A stretch of 64,000 bases of DNA, taken from contig NZ_JXYE01000003.1 in NCBI RefSeq assembly GCF_000967725.1, positions 186,001-250,000 on the forward strand, given 5' to 3'. This DNA comes from Loktanella sp. S4079. Its GTDB lineage: Bacteria > Pseudomonadota > Alphaproteobacteria > Rhodobacterales > Rhodobacteraceae. The first letter of the stretch is position 1; each line of letters opens with the position of its first letter. Below, piece after piece: positions 26,441 to 36,340 of this stretch. The translations under genes and the position numbers were made by a program. The notes beneath the pieces are model-generated. The model was not told the DNA's origin. It ran no database searches and was given only the letters and a program-made list of their open reading frames with translations.

Positions 26441-27148
26441 ATGGATAAGACATTACATTCACTGGCCGACGCTGTGTCGGTCATCCCCGATGGGGCAACG
26501 ATCATGATCGGCGGCTTCGGCGGCTCTGGCGCACCAATCGAACTGATCCACGCGCTGATCGATCACCGCCCGCGCAATCTGACTGTGATCAACAACAACG
26601 CAGGCAACGGCCATATCGGCATTGCCGCGATGATCGAACAAGACATGGTCGCGAAAATGGTCTGTTCGTTCCCACGCTCCAAAGATCCGCGTGCATTCAC
26701 CGAACGTTACCTTGCGGGCAAGATCGACCTTGAAATCGTTCCCCAAGGGACGCTAGCCGAACGCATTCGCGCAGGCGGTGCTGGCATCCCCGCGTTCTAC
26801 ACGCCGACCAGCTACGGCACCGAATTGGCCGAAGGCAAGCCAATCGAAGAATTCGACGGGCGCCCCTATGTCCAAGAACGCTGGCTCAAGGCGGATTTTG
26901 CACTGGTCAAAGCGCAGCGCGGCGACACCCACGGCAACCTGACCTACAACAAGGCAGGCCGCAACTTTGGCCCGCTCATGTGTATGGCCGCGAAAAACAC
27001 CATCGTTCAGGTCAGTGAATTGACCCAACCCGGCGCTATTGACCCCGAAACCGTGATCACCCCCGGCATCTTTGTGAACGGCGTGATCGAGGTGAAGAAC
27101 CCAGCCCAAGAAGAAGTGCTTAACCTCGCAGAGGCGGTATACCCATGA
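26441..27148 (+). CDS. pcaI: 3-oxoadipate CoA-transferase subunit A
   Basis: 235 aa. With PcaJ it moves CoA from succinyl-CoA to 3-oxoadipate. The glycine-rich family signature MIGGFGGSGAPIELIHALID is near residue 22, and FALVKAQRGDTHGNLTYNKAGRN is typical of the alpha subunit. The ATG at 26441 follows AAGAGGTTCC; the open frame extends to 26387. It overlaps pcaJ by 4 nt. Acetoacetate:succinyl-CoA transferase is a close relative, and the choice of substrate rests on the adjacent thiolase and IclR gene. Confidence 0.87.
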   Translation: MDKTLHSLADAVSVIPDGATIMIGGFGGSGAPIELIHALIDHRPRNLTVINNNAGNGHIGIAAMIEQDMVAKMVCSFPRSKDPRAFTERYLAGKIDLEIVPQGTLAERIRAGGAGIPAFYTPTSYGTELAEGKPIEEFDGRPYVQERWLKADFALVKAQRGDTHGNLTYNKAGRNFGPLMCMAAKNTIVQVSELTQPGAIDPETVITPGIFVNGVIEVKNPAQEEVLNLAEAVYP

Positions 27149-27828
27149 CCCAGATCGACGACATCAAACTCAGCAACGCGCAAATCGCATGGCGTGCCGC
27201 ACAAGACATCGACGATGGGGCCTATGTGAACCTTGGTATCGGGTTCCCTGAAATGGTGGCCCGTTACCAACGCGAAGGTTGCCAAGCGATCTATCACACC
27301 GAAAATGGCTTGCTTGACTTCGGAGCACCGCCTGCCCCGGGCGAAGAAGACTGGGACCTGATCAACGCAGGTAAAAAAGCGGTCACGCTGAACCCCGGTG
27401 CCTCGTTCTTTCACCACGCAGATAGCTTTGCGATGGTGCGCGGTGGGCACTTGGATGTCGCGATCCTCGGCGCTTATGAAGTTGCCGAAACAGGTGACCT
27501 TGCAAACTGGTCCACAGGTCGCGGCGGTGTCCCAGCCGTTGGCGGCGCGATGGATCTTGTGCACGGTGCAAAACGCGTTGCCGTTATCACTGACCACCTT
27601 ACCAAAAAAGGTGATCCAAAGCTTGTTCAACGCTGTTCCCTACCACTCACGGGCGTTGGATGCGTGACACGTGTTTATACGTCGCTTGCCGTTGTCGACA
27701 TCGAAGACGGTCACTTTGTCTTGCGTGAAAAGCTGCCTGCGATTTCATTCGACGATCTCCAAGCACTAACCGGTGCGACGCTGCACACAACAGACACTGT
27801 CGGCGATTTGATCGTCCCTGAACTGTAA
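27145..27828 (+). CDS. pcaJ: 3-oxoadipate CoA-transferase subunit B
   Basis: 227 aa. The catalytic glutamate lies in YHTENGLLDFG (near residue 53), and GIGFPEMVARYQ and DLVHGAKRVAVITDHLTKKG are beta-subunit landmarks. It starts in an ATGA overlap with pcaI and ends 9 nt before pcaF. Complete and of normal length. Confidence 0.88.
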   Translation: MTQIDDIKLSNAQIAWRAAQDIDDGAYVNLGIGFPEMVARYQREGCQAIYHTENGLLDFGAPPAPGEEDWDLINAGKKAVTLNPGASFFHHADSFAMVRGGHLDVAILGAYEVAETGDLANWSTGRGGVPAVGGAMDLVHGAKRVAVITDHLTKKGDPKLVQRCSLPLTGVGCVTRVYTSLAVVDIEDGHFVLREKLPAISFDDLQALTGATLHTTDTVGDLIVPEL

Positions 27829-27837
27829 GGTATCACA

Positions 27838-29040
27838 ATGACAGAAGCTTATATCTGCGAATATATCCGCACGCCCATCGGGCGCTTTGGTGGGGCACTT
27901 GCCCCTGTCCGCGCTGACGACCTTGGTGCCGTACCACTGCGCGCGCTCATGGCGCGCCACGACATCGACTGGTCTGAGGTTGACGAAGTCTACTTTGGCT
28001 GCGCAAACCAAGCAGGCGAAGACAACCGCAACGTCGCACGCATGTCCGCCCTATTGGCCGGCCTGCCCGAAACCGTACCGGGTTCAACTGTAAACCGCCT
28101 CTGCGGGTCTGGCATGGACGCGCTGATCCTAGCGGCACGCAGCATCAAAGCAGGCGAAGCCAATATGATCATCGCTGGCGGCGTGGAAAGCATGAGCCGC
28201 GCGCCATTTGTGATGCCCAAGGCAACCAGCGCCTATTCCCGCGCGAACGAAGTCCACGACACGACCATCGGCTGGCGTTTCGTAAACCCGCTGATGAAGT
28301 CTCAATACGGCGTCGATTCGATGCCCGAAACCGCCGAAAACGTGGCCGAGGATTTCAATATCTCACGCGAAGACCAAGACGCCTTTGCGCTGCGGTCCCA
28401 GCAAAAGGCGGGCGTCGCGATGGAAAACGGTACGCTGGCGCAGGAAATCGCACCTGTGACCATCCCACAGCGCAAGGGTGATCCGATTGTCGTCGACACC
28501 GATGAACATCCGCGTCCACAAACCACAATCGAAGCATTGGCCAAACTACGCGCGCCATTCCGCGAAGGCGGGTCAGTGACCGCAGGCAACGCATCAGGCG
28601 TGAACGACGGCGCAGCCGCGCTGATCATCGCGAATGAGGCGGCAATCAAGCGTCACGGCCTGAAACCCATCGCACGCGTCATGGGCGGCGCGACGGCTGG
28701 TGTCGCGCCACGGATCATGGGCTTTGGTCCTGCCCCAGCGTCGCAAAAATTGCTGGAGCGGTTAAGCCTAAAGGCCGACGATCTCGATGTGATCGAATTG
28801 AACGAAGCCTTCGCCTCGCAGGGTCTGGCAACGCTACGCGCTCTTGGCATTGCGGACGACGATGCACGGGTCAACCCGAATGGCGGCGCGATTGCGCTGG
28901 GCCATCCTTTGGGCATGTCGGGCGCACGCATCTCTGGAACGGCTGCGTTACAGCTACAGCGAACTGGCGGGAAATACGCGCTCGCCACCATGTGTATCGG
29001 CGTTGGCCAAGGGATCGCCGTCGCCCTTGAAAGAGTCTAA
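27838..29040 (+). CDS. pcaF: 3-oxoadipyl-CoA thiolase
   Basis: 400 aa. It cleaves 3-oxoadipyl-CoA to succinyl-CoA and acetyl-CoA. All four thiolase catalytic sites are intact: Cys in NRLCGSGMDAL, Asn in VIELNEAFASQ, His in ALGHPLGMSGA, and the second Cys in ATMCIGVGQG. It closes the pcaIJF operon and is followed by a terminator. It is a useful in-window control for the altered thiolase-like protein encoded at 10917-12017. A general acetyl-CoA acetyltransferase is the alternative, made less likely by context. Confidence 0.9.
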   Translation: MTEAYICEYIRTPIGRFGGALAPVRADDLGAVPLRALMARHDIDWSEVDEVYFGCANQAGEDNRNVARMSALLAGLPETVPGSTVNRLCGSGMDALILAARSIKAGEANMIIAGGVESMSRAPFVMPKATSAYSRANEVHDTTIGWRFVNPLMKSQYGVDSMPETAENVAEDFNISREDQDAFALRSQQKAGVAMENGTLAQEIAPVTIPQRKGDPIVVDTDEHPRPQTTIEALAKLRAPFREGGSVTAGNASGVNDGAAALIIANEAAIKRHGLKPIARVMGGATAGVAPRIMGFGPAPASQKLLERLSLKADDLDVIELNEAFASQGLATLRALGIADDDARVNPNGGAIALGHPLGMSGARISGTAALQLQRTGGKYALATMCIGVGQGIAVALERV

Positions 29041-29049
29041 CAAGGCCAA

Positions 29050-29083
29050 ATGCAACCCTAAGTCACCTTGGGGTTGCATCTTT
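29050..29083 (+). terminator. terminator after pcaF
   Basis: A 13-bp stem (ATGCAACCCTAAG with CTTGGGGTTGCAT, one G-T pair) around a TCAC loop, followed by CTTT. The T-run is short, but the stem is strong and sits 10 bp after the pcaF stop. Confidence 0.8.
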
Positions 29084-29190
29084 GACGCAGAGCGAACCTT
29101 TCGACAATTTCGCGATAGCCCGACACCTCATATCCAGATATTCATCAATTCAAAGGTCGCCAGACGACCCTGAATTTGTCGGAGTCCATT

Positions 29191-30219
29191 GTGCCAAAAA
29201 CAGTTCTGCTTACCGGTGCATCCGGATATATTGCGAAACATATTGCGCTTCAGCTTCTCGAAGCAGGTTACAGTGTCCGAGGCACAATCCGCGACCTTAA
29301 CCGTGCGGATGAAGTCATCAACGCGCTTCGCCCCCATCTGACGCATGCCGATGACCTCGACGACAGGCTCAGCTTTGTTGCGCTTGATCTGACCAGCGAT
29401 GACAACTGGACCGAGGCAATGTCAGGGGTTGATGTGTTGATGCATACGGCCTCGCCGTTTCCAATGACCCAACCCAAGGACGAAGACGACCTAATACGCC
29501 CCGCAGTTGATGGCGCTTTGCGCGCCCTACGCGCCGCGCATCAGGCAGGCATCCAGCGGGTTATCATGACTTCGTCAACTGCCGCGATTAATGGCTCACC
29601 TCTCCCTGCCGGAGACTCCGCCTATAGCGAAACCAATTGGACCGATCCGAACGAACCAGATATCAGCTCCTATACGAAGTCAAAAACGCTAGCCGAACGT
29701 GCCGCCTGGGACTACGTCAAAACCGAGGCACCTGATCTGAAACTCACCGTGATCAACCCTGGCTTTGTGGTCGGTGCACCACTGGATCACAAGTTCGGCA
29801 CCTCCGTTGGCGTGATCAAACGTATTCTCAACGCCAAAGATCCCATGCTTCCCAATTTTGGGTTTAGCTGTGTGGATGTGATCGACGTTGCAGAAGCCCA
29901 TGTCAGCGTGATCGATAATCCCGCGACCTATGGTCAACGGATCATGACTGTCGATCGCTTCATGACTTTCGCCGAAATCGCCAAGGCGCTCAAATCCGCC
30001 TACCCCAAACGCCGCATCGTGACGCGGACTGCGCCAGATTTTATCGTTCGGTTCCTCGCAATCTTTGATCCAGCCGTTCGGCAGATCGTGCCTCTGCTGG
30101 GCCAAATCGACAAGATCGACAACAGCCGGATCATGAAAACGCTCGGTCGTGGCATGCGGCGCACCCCCAAGAGCGTGGTCGCTACTGCCGCCCACCTCAT
30201 CGACAACGAATTACTCTAA
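29191..30219 (+). CDS. extended SDR reductase (dihydroflavonol-4-reductase-like)
   Basis: 342 aa NAD(P)-dependent oxidoreductase. The nucleotide-binding motif [20 protein letters not shown] is at the N-terminus, [11 protein letters not shown] holds the catalytic serine, and [18 protein letters not shown] holds the Tyr-x-x-x-Lys pair. The GTG at 29191 is preferred because GGAG lies 6 nt before it; a TTG at 29176 is the alternative. The family reduces aldehydes or ketones such as dihydroflavonols, methylglyoxal-like compounds or cinnamoyl-CoA, so the substrate is open. The last 9 bases overlap the convergent recO. Confidence 0.82.
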   Translation: MPKTVLLTGASGYIAKHIALQLLEAGYSVRGTIRDLNRADEVINALRPHLTHADDLDDRLSFVALDLTSDDNWTEAMSGVDVLMHTASPFPMTQPKDEDDLIRPAVDGALRALRAAHQAGIQRVIMTSSTAAINGSPLPAGDSAYSETNWTDPNEPDISSYTKSKTLAERAAWDYVKTEAPDLKLTVINPGFVVGAPLDHKFGTSVGVIKRILNAKDPMLPNFGFSCVDVIDVAEAHVSVIDNPATYGQRIMTVDRFMTFAEIAKALKSAYPKRRIVTRTAPDFIVRFLAIFDPAVRQIVPLLGQIDKIDNSRIMKTLGRGMRRTPKSVVATAAHLIDNELL

Positions 30220-30939
30220 TCGGGCAATCGCCTCGATTAGGCGCATGCGTGCTGAGGGAACCGGTCGGTCACCGATGGATTTCACCAACCGATGCTCTAG
30301 AAAATACCCTGTGGTCCGCAGCGCTGTGACAATCTCAGCATTACTCGCATCGCCCTGCCCAGCCAAAACAGGTGGCAAAGGCAGCAGCCGATCCGCCCAC
30401 TCGCCTGCCGCCTGACGGCTCACCGCGCGGCCTGATTTCGGCGAAACATAAATCAGCTCTTCATTGGTGCCCCTTACCGCACAGGCCGATAAATCCATCC
30501 CAAAGCCCATTTCATCCAGCAACGCCTGCTCCCAGCGCAAATAGGCAAGCGGCCAAACTTCAGACTGCCCCAGCAAATCCAACAACCCAATCGTGCGATC
30601 ATAAAGTGCGCCTTGCGCCTCGCGTTCCGGCAACACGATCCCTAAAATTGCGCAGACAGCGTTCAACCCCGCCAAAGCAAGGCGATCACCCATGGCGGCG
30701 GCCGCTCGACTGCGGACCGGCTCAACACTGAATGACCCCAGATGACTTTCCAAACGGGCCTTCCACGTCACAGCAAGCTGTGCACCAGGCTGCAAGATTG
30801 GTGCAATCTTTCGGCTGGTGCCACCGCGAACAACACCTGAATGCAATCCATGTACGGCGCTGAATACGTCGATAATGACGGCATTCTCACCAAATGGCCG
30901 CGCAGCCAATAGTGCCGCTTCGTCCCGCCATTCAATCAT
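30211..30939 (-). CDS. recO: DNA repair protein RecO
   Basis: 242 aa. It helps load RecA in the RecFOR pathway. The N-terminal OB-fold contains [20 protein letters not shown] and [14 protein letters not shown]; a helical C-terminal domain follows, including [18 protein letters not shown], the region that carries the zinc finger in some RecO proteins (only a single Cys here). It is the last gene of the era-side chain, separated from DUF1491 by a repeat-containing gap. Confidence 0.93.
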   Translation of the reverse strand: MIEWRDEAALLAARPFGENAVIIDVFSAVHGLHSGVVRGGTSRKIAPILQPGAQLAVTWKARLESHLGSFSVEPVRSRAAAAMGDRLALAGLNAVCAILGIVLPEREAQGALYDRTIGLLDLLGQSEVWPLAYLRWEQALLDEMGFGMDLSACAVRGTNEELIYVSPKSGRAVSRQAAGEWADRLLPLPPVLAGQGDASNAEIVTALRTTGYFLEHRLVKSIGDRPVPSARMRLIEAIARLE

Positions 30940-31002
30940 TGAAACACCGCCAAAATCATATCGCCATATCAGCGAGATGAACGTTCAATTGCAAGTGTCG
31001 GA

Positions 31003-31197
31003 GCCTCCGGCGGGAGTATTTTGGGCAAGATGATACATAAGCCATCTTGCCCCAATGAAAGGCCGCAGCCTCATCACCTTGCACGGCCATCGGCTCTCCA
31101 GCCTGTACCGCATCACCTTTTTGGACGATTAAGATTAACAACCCGTTACGATACTGCCGAATATCATCATCTTGCTGAAAATACTCCCGCCGGAGGC
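31003..31197. repeat. REPIN-like inverted pair of a 32-bp repeat
   Basis: A unit GCCTCCGGCGGGAGTATTTT continuing to GCAAGATGAT occurs on the + strand at 31003-31034 and inverted at 31166-31197. The first 20 bases are identical and only two of 32 differ. An inner hairpin, GGGCAAGATG/CATCTTGCCC, lies at 31023-31052. About 130 bp between the arms hold a minus-strand open frame with VQKGDAVQAGEPMAV, probably not a gene. Position between DUF1491 and recO fits a REP-type intergenic element. Confidence 0.7.
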
Positions 31198-31204
31198 ATA
31201 AAAG

Positions 31205-31531
31205 TCATTCAAGCCCCGGTTCGTCCAACAGATGGCGCCCCTGTCGGTCTTCGACCTCAATCACCCACAGGTCAGGGTCGAATCCTCTTTGTTTCGCGAT
31301 AGACTGATCAACTTCGACCTCGTCCCCTTCGACTAAGACCACCCATTTGCGATCGCCAGTCTTCAGATCAAAGCTGCGCTGATAGCAACACGCGCTACCA
31401 TCCAAACTATTCAGCTTAACGAGCACAGCGCCTGCCGTTGCATCACCACGCGCCACGACAAACGCAGGGATGTCGCTTAGACGCAGCCGTGTCAGATAAG
31501 CGGACACCCAAATATCTGCCGTCAGCCTCAT
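31205..31531 (-). CDS. DUF1491 family protein
   Basis: 108 aa, short protein found next to era/recO in Rhodobacterales. Landmarks: VSAYLTRLRLSDIPAFVVAR and a KWVVLVEGDEVEVDQSIAKQ segment, then RGFDPDLWVIEVEDRQGRHL. No catalytic motif is evident; function unknown. It starts 12 bp after the era stop on the same strand and so belongs to the same transcript. Confidence 0.8.
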   Translation of the reverse strand: MRLTADIWVSAYLTRLRLSDIPAFVVARGDATAGAVLVKLNSLDGSACCYQRSFDLKTGDRKWVVLVEGDEVEVDQSIAKQRGFDPDLWVIEVEDRQGRHLLDEPGLE

Positions 31532-31543
31532 CGCAGCGGCCGA

Positions 31544-32461
31544 TCAGCTATTACCGTCTTTGAAATCGAGGCCCATTTCAGAGTAGCGCTCAGATTCTTC
31601 GAGCCAATTTGGGCGGACCTTAACCTTAACAAAAAGATGTACGCGACGACCTAGAAACTCTTCAAGCTCGAGGCGGGCGGCTTGGCTCACCGATTTGATC
31701 GTCTCACCGCCTTTGCCCAGAACAATGCCTTTGTGACCGTCACGCGCGACGTAAATGAGCTGGTCAATTCTTGCAGAACCGTCAGCGCGTTCTTCCCAGT
31801 TTTCGGTCTCGACCGTCAATTCATATGGCAATTCTTGATGCAGGCGCAGCGTCAGCTTTTCTCGTGTCATTTCGGATGCGATCATCCGCATTGGCAGATC
31901 GGCAATCTGGTCCTCGGGATAGAGGAATGGACCCTCGGGAACCTGATCAACGAGCCAAGCGCGCAGCGCATCACAGCCGTGACCGCGCTCGGCTGAGATC
32001 ATAAAAGTGTCTGCAAACGGGTAGGCGTCATTCATCTCTTTGGTCAGTGCAAGCAGCACTTCGGATTTCACCTTGTCGATCTTGTTGATCGCCAAAGCGA
32101 CCTTGGTTTTTCCTGCACGCTCTTCCAGCGCTTCAAGGATCGCCTTGACCCCATCGGTCATACCACGATGCGCCTCGATCAGCATCACAACAACATCTGC
32201 GTCTGCGGCCCCGCCCCAAGCGGCAGCAACCATTGCGCGATCAAGGCGGCGCCTTGGCTTAAACAGGCCTGGCGTATCTACGAAAACAAGCTGGGCGTTG
32301 CCTTCCATCGCGACACCACGAATGCGCGCGCGTGTCGTTTGAACCTTATGCGTTACAATCGAAACCTTCGCGCCAACCATCCGGTTCAAGAGCGTCGACT
32401 TGCCCGCATTCGGTTCACCAATCAATGCAACAAAACCTGCCTTCGTGAGCGTATCAGTCAT
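31544..32461 (-). CDS. era: GTPase Era
   Basis: 305 aa, ribosome-assembly GTPase that binds 16S rRNA. G1 [13 protein letters not shown]3 [11 protein letters not shown]4 NKIDKV, and the C-terminal KH domain with [20 protein letters not shown] and [11 protein letters not shown]. Overlaps rnc by 4 nt. Complete. Confidence 0.97.
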   Translation of the reverse strand: MTDTLTKAGFVALIGEPNAGKSTLLNRMVGAKVSIVTHKVQTTRARIRGVAMEGNAQLVFVDTPGLFKPRRRLDRAMVAAAWGGAADADVVVMLIEAHRGMTDGVKAILEALEERAGKTKVALAINKIDKVKSEVLLALTKEMNDAYPFADTFMISAERGHGCDALRAWLVDQVPEGPFLYPEDQIADLPMRMIASEMTREKLTLRLHQELPYELTVETENWEERADGSARIDQLIYVARDGHKGIVLGKGGETIKSVSQAARLELEEFLGRRVHLFVKVKVRPNWLEESERYSEMGLDFKDGNS

Positions 32462-33138
32462 GACGTTACTTTCTTCAAAAGGGCCTTGGCGGCGGCCTGT
32501 TCCGCATGGCGTTTTGAGCTTGCTGTTGCCTGCTCGGTCGGGCCAGAGGCAAGCTGGACCTCGATGGTAAATGTCGGCGCATGGTCTGGACCGGTACGTG
32601 CGACCTCTACATATTTGGGTGGTACTTCACCCCGCGCCTGCGCCCATTCTTGCAGAGATGTCTTAGCATCGCGCGCATCGGCCGCGACATTGTGAATCCG
32701 TGCGCCCCATAGATTCAGCACAATCGTTCTGGCGGCATCAAAACCGCCGTCCTGATAGACTGCGGCAATCACGGCCTCCATCGCATCAGCGAGAAGCGCC
32801 TCTTTCCGGCGGCCGCCAGATTTCATCTCGGAACGCCCGAGTTTCAACACCGACCCAAGTTCGATCTGGCGCGCTACATCCGCGCAAGCCTCTCGACGGA
32901 CCAGCGCATTATAGCGTGGGGCAAGCAGCCCTTCGGGTGCCGATTTATCCGCAAGTAAAAGCGCCTCGGCCATCACGAGCCCCAAAACCCTGTCACCCAA
33001 AAATTCGAGCCGCTGGTTATCGTCACGATGCGGACTAACCATCGAAGAATGCGTAACAGCGCGCAACAACAGCTCTGGCTTCTGAAACTGATAGCCAAGC
33101 CGTTTAGAAAACGCGGTGAGTTCAGCTGAAATCTTCAA
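32458..33138 (-). CDS. rnc: ribonuclease III
   Basis: 226 aa. It cleaves double-stranded RNA in rRNA processing. The catalytic signature [19 protein letters not shown] is near residue 43, the second acidic site is in [15 protein letters not shown], and a double-stranded-RNA-binding domain fills the C-terminus ([18 protein letters not shown] ... [14 protein letters not shown]). Overlaps lepB and era by 4 nt each, a conserved lepB-rnc-era arrangement. Confidence 0.97.
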   Translation of the reverse strand: MKISAELTAFSKRLGYQFQKPELLLRAVTHSSMVSPHRDDNQRLEFLGDRVLGLVMAEALLLADKSAPEGLLAPRYNALVRREACADVARQIELGSVLKLGRSEMKSGGRRKEALLADAMEAVIAAVYQDGGFDAARTIVLNLWGARIHNVAADARDAKTSLQEWAQARGEVPPKYVEVARTGPDHAPTFTIEVQLASGPTEQATASSKRHAEQAAAKALLKKVTS

Positions 33139-33968
33139 TCGAGGGCCTTAAAGAAACGGTCAGAACGCCATGTCCAGAAGAACAGCATCGAACGACCTGC
33201 GGAAGAAAAGATAACACGATCAGCGCGACCAATCAGGTCTTTGCGCTCAACAAAGCCAACGCCATTCTGTGCCTGACTAAAGCGGCTATCAATGGAATTG
33301 TCGCGGTTATCACCGATGAAAAAGAACCGATCCGCAGGCACAACAAAGACCTGTGTGTTGTCTTGCGGGCGTGATCCAACGTTTAGAACGCTATGGCGGA
33401 CACCATTGGGCAGCGTTTCATACTGGCGTTCTTTCACGCAGTCTGCGCCGTTGCCAACCACGCCATTTCCACATTGTGGAACGCGCCCCTGCGGGCCTTG
33501 CGGTTCCATTATCTCGACAAAGGGGTCTGCATCTTCGACCACGACTGCTTCGTCGTTAATATAAAGAAGACCATCTTTCATCTGAATGCGGTCCCCCGGC
33601 AAACCGATCAAACGCTTGATGAAATCGCGGCCTGTAACAGGGTGGCGAAATACAACGATATCACCGCGCTCTGGGTCAGAGCCGAACAGACGGTCTTCGT
33701 ATCCTTCGAAGATGCCACAAACGTCATCTGCCCCGATGTTCAAAAATGGCACGGACGGGCATGACGCATAGGAATACCCATAAGCCATCTTATTCACGAA
33801 CAAGAAATCACCCACCAAGAGCGTATCCTTCATCGATCCCGACGGAATCCAGAAGGGTTGGAAAAACACACTACGAAAGACACCCGCAATAATGAGCGCC
33901 CAGAACACGGTTTTCACCGTTTCAACGATCGCGCCCACAGGGCCTGTTTTTTCGGCTTCTTCGGCCAT
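33135..33968 (-). CDS. lepB: signal peptidase I
   Basis: 277 aa inner-membrane protease that removes Sec and Tat signal peptides. One N-terminal membrane segment is followed by the catalytic Ser in [15 protein letters not shown] and Lys in [16 protein letters not shown]; the box [14 protein letters not shown] is typical. The start at 33968 is chosen because AAAGGA lies at proper distance; an ATG two codons earlier and the longer frame to 34043 are alternatives. Confidence 0.95.
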   Translation of the reverse strand: MAEEAEKTGPVGAIVETVKTVFWALIIAGVFRSVFFQPFWIPSGSMKDTLLVGDFLFVNKMAYGYSYASCPSVPFLNIGADDVCGIFEGYEDRLFGSDPERGDIVVFRHPVTGRDFIKRLIGLPGDRIQMKDGLLYINDEAVVVEDADPFVEIMEPQGPQGRVPQCGNGVVGNGADCVKERQYETLPNGVRHSVLNVGSRPQDNTQVFVVPADRFFFIGDNRDNSIDSRFSQAQNGVGFVERKDLIGRADRVIFSSAGRSMLFFWTWRSDRFFKALD

Positions 33969-34020
33969 AGCCATTTCCTTTTTGGTGTTTGTGGCTTCAT
34001 GGGGGGGCATGCCCGCGCTG

Positions 34021-34422
34021 TCAAGCGGCGGGGAGCGCCTCAATCACCACAAACGCTTGTGCCCAAGGGTGATCGTCGGTCAAAGTCACGTGAATGACGG
34101 CTTTGTGTCCCGGCGGGGTCATCGCATCCAAGCGATCCTTGGCCCAGCCGGTAACCTGCATCGTTGGTTGACCGCTTTTCATATTGGTGACGGCCATATC
34201 TTTCCACGAAATCCCCATGGCCAGTCCCGTACCCAACGCCTTTGAACATGCCTCCTTGGCGGCCCAGCGTTTTGCATAGGTCCCCGCGACGTCTTTGCGA
34301 CGCTCAGCTTTGGCTTGTTCGACCTCGGTAAAGACGCGGTTGCGAAACCGATCACCAAACCGATCAAGCGTCCCCGCGATCCGTTCAATATTGGCCAGAT
34401 CCGTTCCGATCCCCAAGATCAT
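34021..34422 (-). CDS. acpS: holo-[acyl-carrier-protein] synthase
   Basis: 133 aa. It transfers 4'-phosphopantetheine from CoA to acyl carrier protein. The metal-binding Asp is in [12 protein letters not shown] and Glu in [14 protein letters not shown]. Located between pdxJ and lepB as in many alphaproteobacteria. Overlaps the upstream small membrane-protein gene by 4 nt. Confidence 0.95.
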   Translation of the reverse strand: MILGIGTDLANIERIAGTLDRFGDRFRNRVFTEVEQAKAERRKDVAGTYAKRWAAKEACSKALGTGLAMGISWKDMAVTNMKSGQPTMQVTGWAKDRLDAMTPPGHKAVIHVTLTDDHPWAQAFVVIEALPAA

Positions 34423-34853
34423 TTGCTGCGTCCCGCTTGGATGGCCTTAAGCTGATTTTTCGCGCCCATTCGCAGAAAAGCAAAATTACACAGCGCAATC
34501 ATTGCAACGACAAAGCCCAAAACGCTAAATATCAGCCATGCAGCCGGCGGCGTTTCCAAGAGCTCCCCGAACCCTGGGACATTCGTGATGATTGCCGCAC
34601 TAAACAGGATAAGAAAACCTGCGCTGATAAGCGTGGCAAAGCCTACGAATGACTTTGTCTCGCTACCTGTTGGAACGCGGTTATGGGTCTTAGCAAACTG
34701 CTGGCCCTCAACCAACGCTGCCACCAGTGCCGGGGCAATCGCCGTAAAGCCGGTCGATAGGTTGAGCCCCGTCAATTGACGCAACATCCCTAGCAAAATC
34801 GGCAAACCAATGGTCACCCCGATAATAATGGCGGTGTAGCGCTTGTAATTCAT
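34419..34853 (-). CDS. small membrane protein, possibly ABZJ_00895 family
   Basis: 144 aa with four hydrophobic segments (near residues 8-26, 34-50, 73-92 and 101-124). The loop [19 protein letters not shown] recalls the small ABZJ_00895 membrane family; I am only moderately sure. The start at 34853 lies 1 nt after the pdxJ stop; the frame stays open to 34937 inside pdxJ, but that part is not membrane-protein-like. The position inside the pdxJ-acpS unit suggests co-transcription; function unknown. Confidence 0.65.
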   Translation of the reverse strand: MNYKRYTAIIIGVTIGLPILLGMLRQLTGLNLSTGFTAIAPALVAALVEGQQFAKTHNRVPTGSETKSFVGFATLISAGFLILFSAAIITNVPGFGELLETPPAAWLIFSVLGFVVAMIALCNFAFLRMGAKNQLKAIQAGRSK

Positions 34854-34854
34854 G

Positions 34855-35607
34855 TCATTCTCCGGCGCGGGCCGCATCCATGCAGCGACGCATTTCTGCA
34901 ATTGCCGGGCCAAGCCCGCGAAAGATCGCTTCGCCAATGATAAAATGCCCGATGTTCAATTCGCGCACCTGTGGCAACGCGGCGATGGGGCCAACACTGT
35001 CGTAGGTCAGCCCGTGCCCCACATGCACCTCAAGCCCTAGTTCATGCGCATACGCCGCCATATCGGTGATCTTGGCAAGTTCACTATCACGCGCGTCCCA
35101 GCGTTCTTCGGCCCATGCATCGGCGTAAGCTCCCGCATGAAGCTCAATGACTGGCGCACCGATACGCGCTGCAGCCTCGACCTGCTTTGGGTCGGCTGCG
35201 ATGAACAAAGACACACGTGAACCGGCCTCTACAAACGGGCTGATATAATGCGCCAGTTTGTTGTCTTGCTGCGCAATCTCCAGTCCGCCTTCGGTTGTTT
35301 TTTCTTCGCGCTTTTCAGGCACCAAGCACACGGCGTGCGGTTTGTGCCGTAGCGCGATTGTTTGCATCTCATCAGTCGCGGCCATTTCAAAATTCAACGG
35401 CACGGTCAGTTGCGAAACCAGTCGATCAATGTCTGAATCGATAATGTGGCGCCGATCCTCGCGCAGGTGGGCGGTGATACCATCAGCACCTGCCTGTTCC
35501 GCGATCAAGGCCGCGCGCACAGGATCAGGCACATCACCACCACGCGCGTTACGCACTGTCGCAACGTGATCAATATTCACACCAAGGCGGAGTTTCTCGG
35601 ATGCCAT
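34855..35607 (-). CDS. pdxJ: pyridoxine 5'-phosphate synthase
   Basis: 250 aa TIM-barrel enzyme that joins 1-deoxyxylulose-5-phosphate with aminoacetone phosphate in vitamin B6 synthesis. Landmarks: [17 protein letters not shown] at the N-terminus, [33 protein letters not shown] and [18 protein letters not shown]. The start at 35607 has AAGGGA at 7 nt; the longer frame to 35646 is not family-like. Confidence 0.96.
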   Translation of the reverse strand: MASEKLRLGVNIDHVATVRNARGGDVPDPVRAALIAEQAGADGITAHLREDRRHIIDSDIDRLVSQLTVPLNFEMAATDEMQTIALRHKPHAVCLVPEKREEKTTEGGLEIAQQDNKLAHYISPFVEAGSRVSLFIAADPKQVEAAARIGAPVIELHAGAYADAWAEERWDARDSELAKITDMAAYAHELGLEVHVGHGLTYDSVGPIAALPQVRELNIGHFIIGEAIFRGLGPAIAEMRRCMDAARAGE

Positions 35608-35642
35608 CTCAATTCCCTTCGTTCCGTAGAACTCTATGACGT

Positions 35643-36317
35643 TCAATGCGCGTCGTCATTCACTGTTTCGGATTTCTTGCTTAGCTGGCTTAGCTTATTG
35701 CGCAACGCCTTGCGGCGGCGATTTTGGTAGGCCGTAATGACGGGGACGCAAATATAATAAGACACAGCCGCACAAATAATACCCGGAATGATACCGCCCA
35801 CCAGATAGGGCAAGAACACTTCGTGATAGAACTCCGCCAGTCCGTGCCAGTCTGCACGGGCACTGGTAAACATGGCCAAAAAGTTGTGCCAAATATCGGA
35901 AAACGCGCTGCCAAAGCGGCACCCTAAGCCGCAAAAATCAGGATCGCGATGGCCGAAGCCAAACAGCGCAGCATTAAACGGGCGCCCCATCAACCAGTGC
36001 CCTGCCGACAAAGCAGCAACACCGATGGGAATGTAGGTCAGCGGATTCCCAAAAAACGTACCCAAAAGCGCTGCAAAAATATTGCCCCGCAACACCCGGG
36101 CAATAATGGCCGCACAAACAAAATGGATTCCGTAGAAGGGTGTAAATGCCGTAAATACGCCAGCAGCAATCCCACGAGAGATCTTTTCAGGCGTATCTGG
36201 CAACCGCCGCACCCGGTGTTTCACATATTCAAACGCGCGTGCCCAACCGCCGCGAGGATAGAAAAAATCCAGCACAATCTGCCAGATTGGCCGTCTATCC
36301 CTACGCTTAAAAACCAA
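35643..36317 (-). CDS. DUF2062 membrane protein
   Basis: 224 aa. The DUF2062 core has [40 protein letters not shown] and, after a longer loop, [18 protein letters not shown]. Two to three membrane segments. Role unknown, although the family often lies near rsh/pdxJ as here. It lies 35 bp upstream of pdxJ and 23 bp downstream of the rsh stop. Confidence 0.85.
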   Translation of the reverse strand: MVFKRRDRRPIWQIVLDFFYPRGGWARAFEYVKHRVRRLPDTPEKISRGIAAGVFTAFTPFYGIHFVCAAIIARVLRGNIFAALLGTFFGNPLTYIPIGVAALSAGHWLMGRPFNAALFGFGHRDPDFCGLGCRFGSAFSDIWHNFLAMFTSARADWHGLAEFYHEVFLPYLVGGIIPGIICAAVSYYICVPVITAYQNRRRKALRNKLSQLSKKSETVNDDAH

Positions 36318-36340
36318 ACTTTTATTCCTTCCCCAGTGGG

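Noticed and set aside
30956-31141. Minus-strand frame with a biotinyl- or M23-like segment between recO and DUF1491
   Set aside because: It runs into the REP-like repeat arm, lacks a ribosome site and is only 61 codons; better explained as filler of a repeat element.
33969-34043. N-terminal extension of LepB
   Set aside because: AAAGGA lies just before the ATG pair at 33968-33974, and the extension is not family-like.
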